Origin: Microbacteriaceae bacterium
Lineage (GTDB): Bacteria > Actinomycetota > Actinomycetes > Actinomycetales > Microbacteriaceae
Length of the DNA: 25,938 nucleotides
Direction of reading: 5' to 3'
Assembly: GCA_947455385.1 (NCBI GenBank)
Contig: CANGNR010000004.1
Coordinates: 1 to 25,938 of the forward strand
Shown here: positions 1 to 7,103 of the stretch, piece by piece
How positions within the stretch are numbered: the stretch's first letter is position 1
Layout: the number at the start of each line of letters is the position of its first letter
The notes under the pieces: model-generated
Database searches by the model: none
Told to the model about the DNA's origin: nothing
The model's input: the letters and a program-made list of their open reading frames with translations, nothing else
Translations under genes and position numbers: made by a program

Positions 1-439
1 CTTCGACAACCCCGGCTACAACTTTGGCTTCATGGTGGATGGCGGCAGGAACGGTCGGCCAATCGCCTTTGCTGGGCACGGCGGCGGAGGTCCTGGCTTT
101 CAACACATGGCTCTTGTGCGCGTCGATAACTCGGATGCCGCAATCGAGGCAAGCACCGACGGGCTCGACCAAAGGGCTGCAATCGAGATTCTCAAGGCTC
201 GTCTGATTGCGGCGCCCCGCCCAATCGCGCGTCGGCTGCCCAAGCGGATGTCGCAGCTTGAGGCGGCCGCGCGGCTATTTGAGACCAAGAAGGTCTACTC
301 CGAGGGCCAGGTTAACGCGCTGTTGCAGTTGCTCTTCGAAGACCACGTCTTCGCCAGGCGGCTGCTGATCGAGTGGGGTTTCTTGACCCGCACGCCCGAT
401 GGTTCGGCATACTCACTGCTGAGAACTACCAGAGACTAA
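1..439 (+). CDS. Serine-hydrolase-like tail fused to a DUF2087 domain (5' partial)
   Basis: The reading frame is open from the left edge, so the start lies outside the window; 145 residues are visible. Residues 1-35 carry GHGGGGPGF after a Tyr/Phe/Gly-rich stretch, which resembles the C-terminal part of class C beta-lactamase-like serine hydrolases (penicillin-binding-protein fold), where such a motif lies near the active site. Residues about 78-139 resemble DUF2087: a basic stretch, an aromatic/Glu segment (YSEGQVNALL), then FARRLLIEWGFLTR and DGSAY. DUF2087 usually sits at the C-terminus of small regulators or stands alone, with a winged-helix-like character. The serine-hydrolase assignment rests on one motif and is less sure than DUF2087. 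The catalytic Ser-x-x-Lys would lie outside the window. The gene converges on ctaF and ends directly in a terminator. Confidence 0.65.
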   Translation, partial: FDNPGYNFGFMVDGGRNGRPIAFAGHGGGGPGFQHMALVRVDNSDAAIEASTDGLDQRAAIEILKARLIAAPRPIARRLPKRMSQLEAAARLFETKKVYSEGQVNALLQLLFEDHVFARRLLIEWGFLTRTPDGSAYSLLRTTRD

Positions 440-470
440 AAACCCCGAACCGCAAGGTCCGGGGTTTCTT
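440..470. terminator. Bidirectional intrinsic terminator between DUF2087 gene and ctaF
   Basis: A 12-nt arm at 440-451 (AAACCCCGAACC) pairs with 456-467 (GGTCCGGGGTTT) with one mismatch around a GCAA tetraloop. The A-run on the left and T-run on the right make it work in both directions. It begins right after the TAA of the + strand gene and lies 16 bp past the end of ctaF, so it can end both convergent transcripts. Confidence 0.85.
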
Positions 471-485
471 AAGTGAAGCTGCGTC

Positions 486-938
486 TTAGTGCGCGTAGTC
501 GCGGCGGTAGTTTTCGAAGACGAAACCAAAGACTGCGATGAGTGCGAACGGCAGGCCGATGCAGAATAGCCACCAGCCAACTGCAAGGGATGCAAATGCG
601 ACTGCGGCAAAGAGACCGAGCCAGAATGGCCACCAGCTGAAGGCGTTGAAGAAGCCGATTTCTGCGTCTCCCTCTTCGATGGTGGCATCCAAGCGGTCTT
701 CTGGAACAGGGCCCTGAGTCTTGTGGGTCTTGTTCAAGTAGAACGCGATGAAGGCCGACATGAATACGAGCATGCTGATGGCTGCGGTGCCGATGATCTC
801 GACGTGACGGTTCTCAGGCGCGATTACGTTGCCGGTGTTATCGATGCCAGGCAAGAAGTAACTAGTTACTCCGTAGCCGACCGCGGCAAGCGCATAGAAA
901 ACGGTGAGCAAAACGAATAGGCGTGCATTGAATCTCAT
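486..938 (-). CDS. ctaF: Cytochrome c oxidase subunit IV, actinobacterial type
   Basis: This 150-residue membrane protein matches the small actinobacterial oxidase subunit CtaF, which packs against the catalytic core of the aa3 oxidase (part of the bc1-aa3 supercomplex in this phylum). Hydrophobic helices are visible at about residues 6-28, 49-68, 100-119 and 122-140. The WWPFWLGLFAA stretch and the C-terminal GFVFENYRRDYAH are typical. It starts with ATG four bases after the ctaD stop, with an AAGGGA Shine-Dalgarno inside the end of ctaD, so it is the last gene of ctaC-ctaD-ctaF. Subunit III and the bc1 genes are not in this window. The family is fast-evolving, so the call leans on context as well as length and topology. 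Confidence 0.88.
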   Translation of the reverse strand: MRFNARLFVLLTVFYALAAVGYGVTSYFLPGIDNTGNVIAPENRHVEIIGTAAISMLVFMSAFIAFYLNKTHKTQGPVPEDRLDATIEEGDAEIGFFNAFSWWPFWLGLFAAVAFASLAVGWWLFCIGLPFALIAVFGFVFENYRRDYAH

Positions 939-942
939 GCGA

Positions 943-2619
943 CTATCCCTTCTTCTTAGCGTCGGCCTTGGCCTCAGGCGCCGCGAACTCTGGGTGGTTC
1001 AGGTCGAATGCCGGAGACTCCGAACGAATGCGTGGAATCGAGGTGAAGTTGTGGCGTGGGAACGGCGAGCCGGTCGCCCACTCGAGCGAACGTCCGAAGC
1101 CCCAAGGGTCGTTGAGGGTGGTGCGAACGCCTTTGCGGTGAGTCCAGTAGACGTTCCACAGGAACGGCAGCATCGAGAGACCCAGGATGCCAGCACCGAG
1201 CGTCGAGATCTGGTTGCCCAGGTCGAAGTTGTCGCTGACGAGATAGGTTGCATAGCGACGAGGCATACCGGCAACACCCAACCAGTGCTGAACCAAGAAG
1301 GTGGTGTGGAATCCGATGAACAGAAGCCAGAAGTGAATCTTGCCAAGGCGCTCGTTGAGCAGCTTGCCGGTCATCTTTGGATACCAGAAGTAGATTCCAG
1401 CGAACATCGCGAACACTACGGTTCCGAATACGACGTAGTGGAAGTGAGCAACCACGAAGTACGAGTCACTGAGGTGGAAGTCCAGGGTAGGCGAAGACAG
1501 GATCACACCGGTAAGACCACCAAAGATGAAGGTAGTCAAGAAGCCAAGCGAGAACAGCATTGGGGTTTCGAATGTGATCGAACCTCGCCACATTGTTCCG
1601 ATCCAGTTGAAGACCTTCACACCGGTTGGCACAGCGATGAGCATCGTGGTGAACGCGAAGAACGGCAGCAGCACGGTGCCGGTGACATACATGTGGTGAG
1701 CCCACACGGTCATCGACAAGGCGGCGATCGCAATGGTCGCGTAAATCAGGGTCTTGTAGCCAAAGATCGGCTTGCGGCTGAAGACCGGGAAGATCTCAGA
1801 CACGATTCCGAAGAATGGCAGAGCAAGGATGTAAACCTCTGGGTGGCCGAAGAACCAGAACAGGTGCTGCCACAGCATCGGTCCGCCATTGGCAGGGTCA
1901 AAGATGTGAGCGTCGAACCTGCGGTCTGCGCCGAGTGCGAACAGCGCTGCGGCAAGTGGAGGGAAGCACATGATCACGAGGATCGAGGTGACAAGGGTGT
2001 TCCACGTGAAGATCGGCAGACGGAACATGGTCATGCCAGGGGCGCGCATGGTGAGAATCGTGGTGATGAAGTTGACACCACCCATGATGGTTCCGAAACC
2101 GCTGAGCGCGAGACCAAAGACCCACAGGTCGCCGCCGAGGCCCGGCGAGAAGGTCGTGTTCGAAAGCGGTGCGTAGGCGAACCATCCGAACGACGCCGCA
2201 CCCTGAGGGGTGAAGAAGCCAGCTACTGCAACGAACGAGCCGAAGAAGTAGAACCAGTAGGCAACGGCGTTCAGGCGCGGAAACGCTACATCCGGGGCGC
2301 CGATTTGAACCGGCATCAGGATGTTGGCAAACGCGGCAAACAGCGGAGTCGCAAACATCAGCAGCATGATGGTGCCGTGCATGGTGAAGAGCTGGTTGTA
2401 CTGCTCCTTAGTTGGCACGATGCTGAGGTTTGGTGCGGCAAGCTGGGCACGGATGACCAGGGCCATCACACCGGCGATCATGAAGTAGACGACCGAGGTG
2501 ATCAGGTAGAGATAGCCGATCTTCTTGTGGTCGGTGGTGGTCAACCAGTCGACGACCAGGCGGCCTTTGTCTTTGCGGACTGCGCCGGCGCTAGGTGCGG
2601 TGAGAGTTGCAGTAGCCAT
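943..2619 (-). CDS. ctaD: Cytochrome c oxidase subunit I (aa3 type)
   Basis: This is the 558-residue catalytic subunit of the terminal oxidase, reducing O2 to water and pumping protons in the cytoplasmic membrane. Diagnostic residues are present: the heme a ligand His81 in TMHGTIM, GHPEVY with the pump Glu and the Tyr that cross-links to a CuB His, the CuB pair in WAHHMY, and the remaining heme ligands in VAHFHYV. The D-channel entry motif GAPDVAFPRLN and the K-channel Lys (GVKVFNW) are also seen, so this is an A1-type heme-copper oxidase. Length is normal for the family. It starts at ATG 2619, five bases after the ctaC stop, preceded by AGGGG. A 574-codon open frame on the opposite strand is a shadow of this gene. 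Confidence 0.98.
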   Translation of the reverse strand: MATATLTAPSAGAVRKDKGRLVVDWLTTTDHKKIGYLYLITSVVYFMIAGVMALVIRAQLAAPNLSIVPTKEQYNQLFTMHGTIMLLMFATPLFAAFANILMPVQIGAPDVAFPRLNAVAYWFYFFGSFVAVAGFFTPQGAASFGWFAYAPLSNTTFSPGLGGDLWVFGLALSGFGTIMGGVNFITTILTMRAPGMTMFRLPIFTWNTLVTSILVIMCFPPLAAALFALGADRRFDAHIFDPANGGPMLWQHLFWFFGHPEVYILALPFFGIVSEIFPVFSRKPIFGYKTLIYATIAIAALSMTVWAHHMYVTGTVLLPFFAFTTMLIAVPTGVKVFNWIGTMWRGSITFETPMLFSLGFLTTFIFGGLTGVILSSPTLDFHLSDSYFVVAHFHYVVFGTVVFAMFAGIYFWYPKMTGKLLNERLGKIHFWLLFIGFHTTFLVQHWLGVAGMPRRYATYLVSDNFDLGNQISTLGAGILGLSMLPFLWNVYWTHRKGVRTTLNDPWGFGRSLEWATGSPFPRHNFTSIPRIRSESPAFDLNHPEFAAPEAKADAKKKG

Positions 2620-2624
2620 TTTGA

Positions 2625-3473
2625 TTAGCCCCTAACGTTTGGGTTGTCGCCGGGAAGGTTGCCGTTGCGAGAGTTGTCGATTTGAAGCTGACCAGTCTGG
2701 CCGGCGGCACGCATCTTGTCGATCTGGGCCTTGTAGTCAGGGGTCGAGAGTACCTCGACCTTGAAGAGCATGGCCGAGTGGTACTCGCCACAAAGCTCGG
2801 CACACTTGCCCTTGAACTCGCCGATCTTGGTTGGAGTGAAGTAAATCTTGTTCCAGCGACCCGGAAAGACGTCCTTCTTGTAGAGGAAGTCGACGATCCA
2901 GAACGAGTGAATGACGTCGCGGCTCTGAAGGTCTACCTCGACCGACTTGTTGACCTCTAGGTAGAGGGTAGGAATGCCCTGTTCGGTTCCGTTCTGACCC
3001 TGGATGCCCGACTCGTAGACGTTTTCGTTTGTGTAGTTGAAGTCCCACGACCACTGCTTGCCGATGGCCTGAATGGTGTGATCTGACTTGGCCGGGCCGG
3101 TCTCGATGTCGCCCATGGTCTTGGCGGTGAAGGCAAAGAAGCCGATCACGAGAATCAGAGGCACAATCGTGAACAGGGTCTCGATTGGGTTGTTGTAGCG
3201 AAGCTGCGGAGGCAGGGTGTTGTCGCCCTTGCGACGGCGGTATGCAATCAAAGCCCAAGCCATCAGGCCCCAGGCGATAACACCGACGGCGAAAAGGACG
3301 ATCCACGACCAGTTCCAGAGTTCGGTGATTTCTTGGGTGTGGTTGGTCGCGTTCAGCGAGGTAGCAGGAAGAGCTCCTGCAGTTGGGTCATCGGCTGAAC
3401 AGCCGGACAACGCTAGAACGAGAGAGATTGCGGCTGGGGCTGACGCCCACTTGAGACCACGCTTTAGAGGCAC
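2625..3473 (-). CDS. ctaC: Cytochrome c oxidase subunit II, lipoprotein
   Basis: This 282-residue subunit takes electrons from cytochrome c into the binuclear CuA centre and passes them to subunit I. The N-terminus is a lipoprotein signal ending in LALSGC (Cys25 would be lipidated). Two membrane helices follow at about 53-77 and 98-119, then the exposed cupredoxin domain. CuA ligands are His189, Cys224, Cys228, His232 and Met235 in CAELCGEYHSAM. The aromatic WSWDF patch at 141-145 is the usual electron entry route. The start codon is GTG, with GAAGGG six bases upstream. It is first in the ctaC-ctaD-ctaF set; no cytochrome c domain is fused at the C-terminus. Confidence 0.97.
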   Translation of the reverse strand: MPLKRGLKWASAPAAISLVLALSGCSADDPTAGALPATSLNATNHTQEITELWNWSWIVLFAVGVIAWGLMAWALIAYRRRKGDNTLPPQLRYNNPIETLFTIVPLILVIGFFAFTAKTMGDIETGPAKSDHTIQAIGKQWSWDFNYTNENVYESGIQGQNGTEQGIPTLYLEVNKSVEVDLQSRDVIHSFWIVDFLYKKDVFPGRWNKIYFTPTKIGEFKGKCAELCGEYHSAMLFKVEVLSTPDYKAQIDKMRAAGQTGQLQIDNSRNGNLPGDNPNVRG

Positions 3474-3493
3474 AATCGACCCTTCGGATGTGA

Positions 3494-3500
3494 ATTATTA
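3494..3500 (-). promoter_or_regulatory. Candidate -10 element for ctaC
   Basis: On the minus strand TAATAAT lies about 20 bases before the ctaC GTG, between that start and the upstream terminator. The 140-bp gap after an intrinsic terminator implies a promoter here. No convincing -35 hexamer is seen at the right spacing, so this is tentative. Confidence 0.3.
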
Positions 3501-3549
3501 CGGCTTAAGTCTAAACGTTCGGGTGCCGCGAAAGCCCCGAAAACGCCGA

Positions 3550-3577
3550 AAAACCCAGCCTTTTCGGGCTGGGTTTT
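3550..3577 (-). terminator. Intrinsic terminator downstream of the Fe-S carrier gene
   Basis: A perfect 11-bp stem pairs AAAACCCAGCC (3550-3560) with GGCTGGGTTTT (3567-3577) around a six-base loop. On the minus strand the stem runs into GGGTTTTT and a second T-run. It lies 36 bp past the stop of the 3614-3979 gene and separates it from ctaC, so the two are probably separate transcripts. Confidence 0.85.
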
Positions 3578-3613
3578 CGAGGAATCTCGCTGCCGTCGAC
3601 GATGGATGTCGAT

Positions 3614-3979
3614 TTAGCTGAATGAGTCGCCGCAAGCGCAGGACGAAGCCGCGTTTGGGTTGTCAATTTTGAAGCCCTGCGACTGAATAGTGTCTTCGAA
3701 ATCGATGCTTGCGCCGTCGACGAAAGGTGCGCTCATCTGGTCGACAACGACCTCGACGCCGTCGAAATCGCGAACCAAGTCGTTCTCGGCATCCAGGACC
3801 TCGTCGAAGAAGAGGCTGTAGACGAAACCTGCGCAACCGCCGGTCTTAACCTCGAGGCGCAGACGCAGCTCGGCCTCGCCCTGCTCGACACGGCTCTCGT
3901 TTTCGACCAGCAAGAGTGCTCGCACCTTGTCGCGCGCTGCACCGGTGAGGGTCACTGCGTGGGTGATGGTCTCGGTCAT
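3614..3979 (-). CDS. erpA: A-type iron-sulfur cluster carrier (ErpA/IscA/HesB family)
   Basis: This 121-residue protein belongs to the HesB/IscA fold, whose members bind and hand over Fe-S clusters to apo-proteins. The three conserved cysteines are present: Cys49 in KTGGCAGFVY, and Cys114 and Cys116 in SSCACGDSF at the C-terminus. Length and spacing are normal for the family. ATG at 3979 is preceded by AAGGAG at good spacing. A homologue of this family lies beside ctaC in mycobacteria, so the synteny supports a housekeeping role. A likely -10 (TAGAAT) lies in the 57-bp gap after the dipeptidase, and a strong terminator follows. The ErpA rather than IscA/SufA name is by convention; the sequence alone does not separate them. 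Confidence 0.88.
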   Translation of the reverse strand: MTETITHAVTLTGAARDKVRALLLVENESRVEQGEAELRLRLEVKTGGCAGFVYSLFFDEVLDAENDLVRDFDGVEVVVDQMSAPFVDGASIDFEDTIQSQGFKIDNPNAASSCACGDSFS

Positions 3980-4036
3980 GTTTGCTCCTTGATTGGCTTT
4001 CTTGACTGCCTAAATTCTAACTTGCGAAACCCGCGT

Positions 4037-5461
4037 TTAGCGTCGGTCATTCCCAGCCACGAGCAGCAGCGCCTCGGCCACCATCGCGCGCTGCAGACCG
4101 AGCAAATCAACCGACTCGTTCGGCGAGTGAGCTCGCGAATCGGCATCCTCCACGCCTGTCACCAGGATCTGGGCGGCCGGAAACGTGTCTACAAGCTCGG
4201 CGATGAACGGAATCGAACCGCCAATGCCCATCTCGATCGCTGGATTAGGAAAAGCTGCACCGAGCGCCGACTTGACCAGTTGGGCCGCCCATCCGTCAGT
4301 GTCGGCCTTGTATCCCTTGCCCTGTTCGATGGCGCCGAACTCGATGCGAGCACCGAACGGCAGGTTCTTTGCGAGGTGCTCCTTGAGCCTGGCGAGGCCG
4401 TTTTCGGCAGTGTCGCCTGGCGCAAGACGCAGGCTCACTTTGGCATGAATGCTCGGCAGCAGCGTGTTTGACGACTTCTCGACCGAGACAGCGTCGATGC
4501 CAATAACTGTGACCGCCGGCTTTGCCCAGAGTCGGTCGACGATTGACCCGCTGCCGATGAAGTCGACGCCATCGAGAATTCCCGAGTCGGTGCGAGCAAG
4601 GTCGTCGCCGTAGTCGATGTCATCGGCAACCCCGCTGACAAGGCCCTCGATGGCAACGGATCCGTCGGCGGCGTGCAAACTGGCGAGCGTGCGCAGCATG
4701 GCGGTCATCGCGTCTGGCACCAGGCCGCCGTACATGCCGCTGTGCACGGCGTGATCGAGCGTCGAAACGGTGAACTCAACCGAGGTCATGCCCCGCAATG
4801 TGGTTGTCAGGGCAGGGATGTCGCTGGTCCAGTTGCCGGAGTCGGCGACGACAATTACGTCGGCCTGCAGCAAGGCCTTGTGCTCTTGCAAGAAGGCAGA
4901 GAACGATGGTGAGCCATACTCCTCCTCACCTTCGATGAACACCGTGACTCCCAGGTCAGGTTTATCGCCGAGAAGTTCGCGCAAGACGTTGAGCGCAGTC
5001 ACGTGAACCATGATGCCCGCCTTGTCGTCGGCCGCACCTCGGCCGTAGATTCGGCCGTTTACCAGGGTCGGTTCGAATGCCGGCGTCTTCCAGATGGTCT
5101 CATCGCCCGGCGGCTGAACGTCGTGGTGGGCATAGAGCAAAACCTGAGGTGCGCCGTTCGCGGCATCCCTGCGCGCGACCACCGCTGGCGCGCCGACAAG
5201 TTCTTTGCCGGTCGTTTCATCCGTGTATTTCGAACGTAGGATGTGAACCTTTTCGAACAGGCCCGTGCCATCGATCAGGCCGGCTACCGCACGGGCACTT
5301 GCCTCGAGGTTTTCGGGGTCAAACGACGGCCATGCCAGGCCAGGAATGCGAACCAACTTGCCCAGTTCGGCCACGGATGACGGAAACGCTCGCTGCACAA
5401 TGTCTTCGACTTTTGCGACTAGCTCGGCTGGGATTTCGGCTGAAAGGTTTGGATTGGCCAT
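4037..5461 (-). CDS. M20/M25/M40 family dipeptidase
   Basis: This 474-residue metallopeptidase belongs to the CNDP/PepV-like dipeptidase group and probably hydrolyses cytoplasmic dipeptides. Residues of the dinuclear zinc site are visible: His112 and Asp114 in AHHDVQPPGD, Asp145 in GRGAADDKAG, the general base Glu179 and ligand Glu180 in EGEEEYGS, an Asp in VVADSGNW, and the late His in DSRAHSPNES. The lid/dimerisation domain sits between them. The frame extends 71 codons further upstream, but that extension is Arg/Ala-rich, runs through the divergent DUF3043 gene and has no family similarity, so ATG at 5461 was chosen. There is no clear Shine-Dalgarno; a TAAGAT hexamer ends seven bases before the ATG, suggesting a leaderless transcript. 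Confidence 0.93.
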   Translation of the reverse strand: MANPNLSAEIPAELVAKVEDIVQRAFPSSVAELGKLVRIPGLAWPSFDPENLEASARAVAGLIDGTGLFEKVHILRSKYTDETTGKELVGAPAVVARRDAANGAPQVLLYAHHDVQPPGDETIWKTPAFEPTLVNGRIYGRGAADDKAGIMVHVTALNVLRELLGDKPDLGVTVFIEGEEEYGSPSFSAFLQEHKALLQADVIVVADSGNWTSDIPALTTTLRGMTSVEFTVSTLDHAVHSGMYGGLVPDAMTAMLRTLASLHAADGSVAIEGLVSGVADDIDYGDDLARTDSGILDGVDFIGSGSIVDRLWAKPAVTVIGIDAVSVEKSSNTLLPSIHAKVSLRLAPGDTAENGLARLKEHLAKNLPFGARIEFGAIEQGKGYKADTDGWAAQLVKSALGAAFPNPAIEMGIGGSIPFIAELVDTFPAAQILVTGVEDADSRAHSPNESVDLLGLQRAMVAEALLLVAGNDRR

Positions 5462-5468
5462 AAGGGTA

Positions 5469-5474
5469 ATCTTA
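5469..5474 (-). promoter_or_regulatory. Candidate -10 element giving a leaderless dipeptidase mRNA
   Basis: TAAGAT on the minus strand ends seven bases before the dipeptidase ATG, which puts the expected transcription start at or beside the A of the start codon. Actinobacteria often use such leaderless starts with a TANNNT -10. No good -35 is seen. Confidence 0.35.
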
Positions 5475-5494
5475 TGAACAGAAAACCGACTTTT

Positions 5495-5499
5495 AGGGA
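5495..5499 (+). promoter_or_regulatory. Shine-Dalgarno deciding the DUF3043 start
   Basis: AGGGA at 5495-5499 is five bases ahead of the ATG at 5505 but overlaps the in-frame ATG at 5499, so the second ATG is the better start. A possible promoter TTGGAT (5449-5454) with TATGAA (5473-5478), spacer 18, lies upstream inside the divergent dipeptidase start region. Confidence 0.5.
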
Positions 5500-5504
5500 T
5501 GCGA

Positions 5505-6044
5505 ATGAGCGAACAAGAGAACCCCACCTCGGGCAAGGGCCGCCCTACCCCATCGCGCAAGCAGCAGCAGGCCGCACGCAAGCAGCCAATCGTTGGAGGC
5601 AAGTCGCCAGAAGCGCTTCGAGCAGCTCGTCTTCGCGAGGCTGAGGCCCGCAAAGAGGCGCGTGCCGGTGCCATGCGCGGCGAAGAGCGCTACCTGCCAG
5701 CTCGCGATAAGGGACCACAGCGCCGCCTAGCCCGCGACCTCGTCGACTCGCGCTTCAACTTCGGCGAACTGGTTTTTCCGGTTCTTCTCGTCGTTGTGAT
5801 CTTGCAGACGCTGAACGACAACCTCGTGATGCTCGCATCCACGGTTGCACTATGGGTTCTCATGGTTGCTATTGGCATCGATGGCGCACTGCTTGCCCGC
5901 CGCATCAACCGTAGGCTTGCCGAGAAGTACGGCGCAGGGAATGTCGAGCGCGGTCTAGGACGTTATGTCTTCGTGCGCGCAACGCAGCCTCGCATGCTTC
6001 GGATTCCGAAGCCGCAGGTCAAGCGGTTCGACAAGGTTAACTAG
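5505..6044 (+). CDS. DUF3043 membrane protein
   Basis: This 179-residue protein matches the actinobacterial DUF3043 family. The first 80 residues are hydrophilic and Arg/Ala/Glu-rich, with the typical GRPTPSRKQQQAARK and RGEERYLPARDKGPQRRLAR segments. Two membrane helices follow at about residues 85-105 and 108-128, then a short basic cytoplasmic tail. Function is unknown; I infer an inner-membrane protein with both ends inside from the positive charges on either side of the hairpin. It is divergent from the dipeptidase. The 38-bp gap to the downstream reductase allows co-transcription, though that gene has its own Shine-Dalgarno. Confidence 0.88.
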   Translation: MSEQENPTSGKGRPTPSRKQQQAARKQPIVGGKSPEALRAARLREAEARKEARAGAMRGEERYLPARDKGPQRRLARDLVDSRFNFGELVFPVLLVVVILQTLNDNLVMLASTVALWVLMVAIGIDGALLARRINRRLAEKYGAGNVERGLGRYVFVRATQPRMLRIPKPQVKRFDKVN

Positions 6045-6082
6045 GCGAAACCGAGCCCCGGTTCGCAAGAAGGGTCACCCAA

Positions 6083-7084
6083 ATGGAATATCGCTACCTC
6101 GGCAACAGCGGCTTCAAGGTTTCAGAGCTCACCTACGGCAACTGGCTAACCCACTCGACCCAGATTGCAGACGAAGCGGCAATCGCAACCGTTCACGCGG
6201 CTCTCGACGGCGGCATCACATCTTTTGACACAGCCGACGTCTACGCCAACCAGGCGGCAGAGGCCGTTCTCGGTCGTGCGTTGGCTGGCCAGCGCCGCGA
6301 AGGTCTCGAAATCTTCACCAAGTGCTATTGGCCGGTCGCCGAGCGCAAGCCGAACGACACGGGTCTTTCGCGCAAGCACATAATGGAATCGATCAACGGC
6401 TCGCTGAAGCGTCTGGGCACTGACTACGTCGACCTATATCAGGCGCACCGCTTCGACTACGAGACCCCGCTCGAAGAGACCATGCAGGCATTCGCCGACA
6501 TCGTTCGCCAGGGCAAGGCGCTCTACATCGGCACATCCGAGTGGACCGCCGAGCAGATTCGCGCCGGCCACGAACTTTCGCGCCAAATGGGCTTTCAGTT
6601 CATCTCGAACCAGCCTCAGTACTCGGCAATCTGGCGAGTCATCGAAGAAAAGGTGATTCCGACCTCAGCCGAACTGGGCATCAGCCAGATCGTCTGGTCG
6701 CCGATGGCCCAGGGTGTTCTGACCGGCAAGTACCTGCCAGGGCAGCCGGCGCCAGCAGACTCGCGCGCCGCAAACGAGCAAATCGGTGGCTCAATCGCAA
6801 AATTCATGGATGAAGACTTGCTGACTCGCGTTCAGCAGTTGAAGCCCCTCGCCGAAGACCTCGGCCTCACCCTCGCACAGTTCTCGCTGGCCTGGGTGCT
6901 GCAGAACCCGAACGTAAGCTCGGCGATTGTCGGCGCTAGCAAGCCTGAACAGATCAGCTCGAACATCGCAGCGGCCGGGGTCAAGATTCCTGCCGATGTG
7001 ATGGAGAAGGTGTCCGAGATCCTTGGCAGCTTCGTCGTGACTGATCCGGCAGAAACCGTCAGCCCAGAGGCTCGACTGGTCTAG
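6083..7084 (+). CDS. Aldo/keto reductase
   Basis: This 333-residue NAD(P)H-dependent oxidoreductase has the (beta/alpha)8 aldo/keto reductase fold. The catalytic tetrad is complete: Asp49 and Tyr54 in FDTADVY, Lys80 in FTKCY and His122 in YQAHRFD. The cofactor-binding segments NQPQYS, WSPMAQGVLTGKY and IVGASKPEQ are present. The sequence resembles the group containing Kv-channel beta-subunit homologues and YghZ-like enzymes, including the WTAEQI helix after strand six. Substrate cannot be read from sequence. A strong AGAAGGG precedes ATG 6083. It converges on pyrD, with only 15 bp between the two stop codons. Confidence 0.93.
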   Translation: MEYRYLGNSGFKVSELTYGNWLTHSTQIADEAAIATVHAALDGGITSFDTADVYANQAAEAVLGRALAGQRREGLEIFTKCYWPVAERKPNDTGLSRKHIMESINGSLKRLGTDYVDLYQAHRFDYETPLEETMQAFADIVRQGKALYIGTSEWTAEQIRAGHELSRQMGFQFISNQPQYSAIWRVIEEKVIPTSAELGISQIVWSPMAQGVLTGKYLPGQPAPADSRAANEQIGGSIAKFMDEDLLTRVQQLKPLAEDLGLTLAQFSLAWVLQNPNVSSAIVGASKPEQISSNIAAAGVKIPADVMEKVSEILGSFVVTDPAETVSPEARLV

Positions 7085-7103
7085 TTCTTCGGGTTCGAAC
7101 TAG
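7081..7103. terminator. Hairpin spanning both convergent stop codons (AKR and pyrD)
   Basis: CTAGTTC at 7081-7087 pairs perfectly with GAACTAG at 7097-7103 around a nine-base loop. The TAG of the reductase is in the left arm and the TAG of pyrD is in the right arm on the other strand. There is no clean T-run (TTTCG on the right), so whether it terminates transcription is uncertain. Confidence 0.45.

Noticed and set aside
904..2628. A 574-codon open frame on the + strand
   Set aside because: It is an exact antisense shadow of ctaD, has strongly charged low-similarity sequence, and is explained by the codon bias of a conserved G+C-rich gene on the other strand.
5462..5674. An N-terminal extension of 71 codons on the dipeptidase
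   Set aside because: It runs through the divergent DUF3043 gene, is Arg/Ala/Cys-rich without family similarity, and the M20 dipeptidase starts naturally at 5461.
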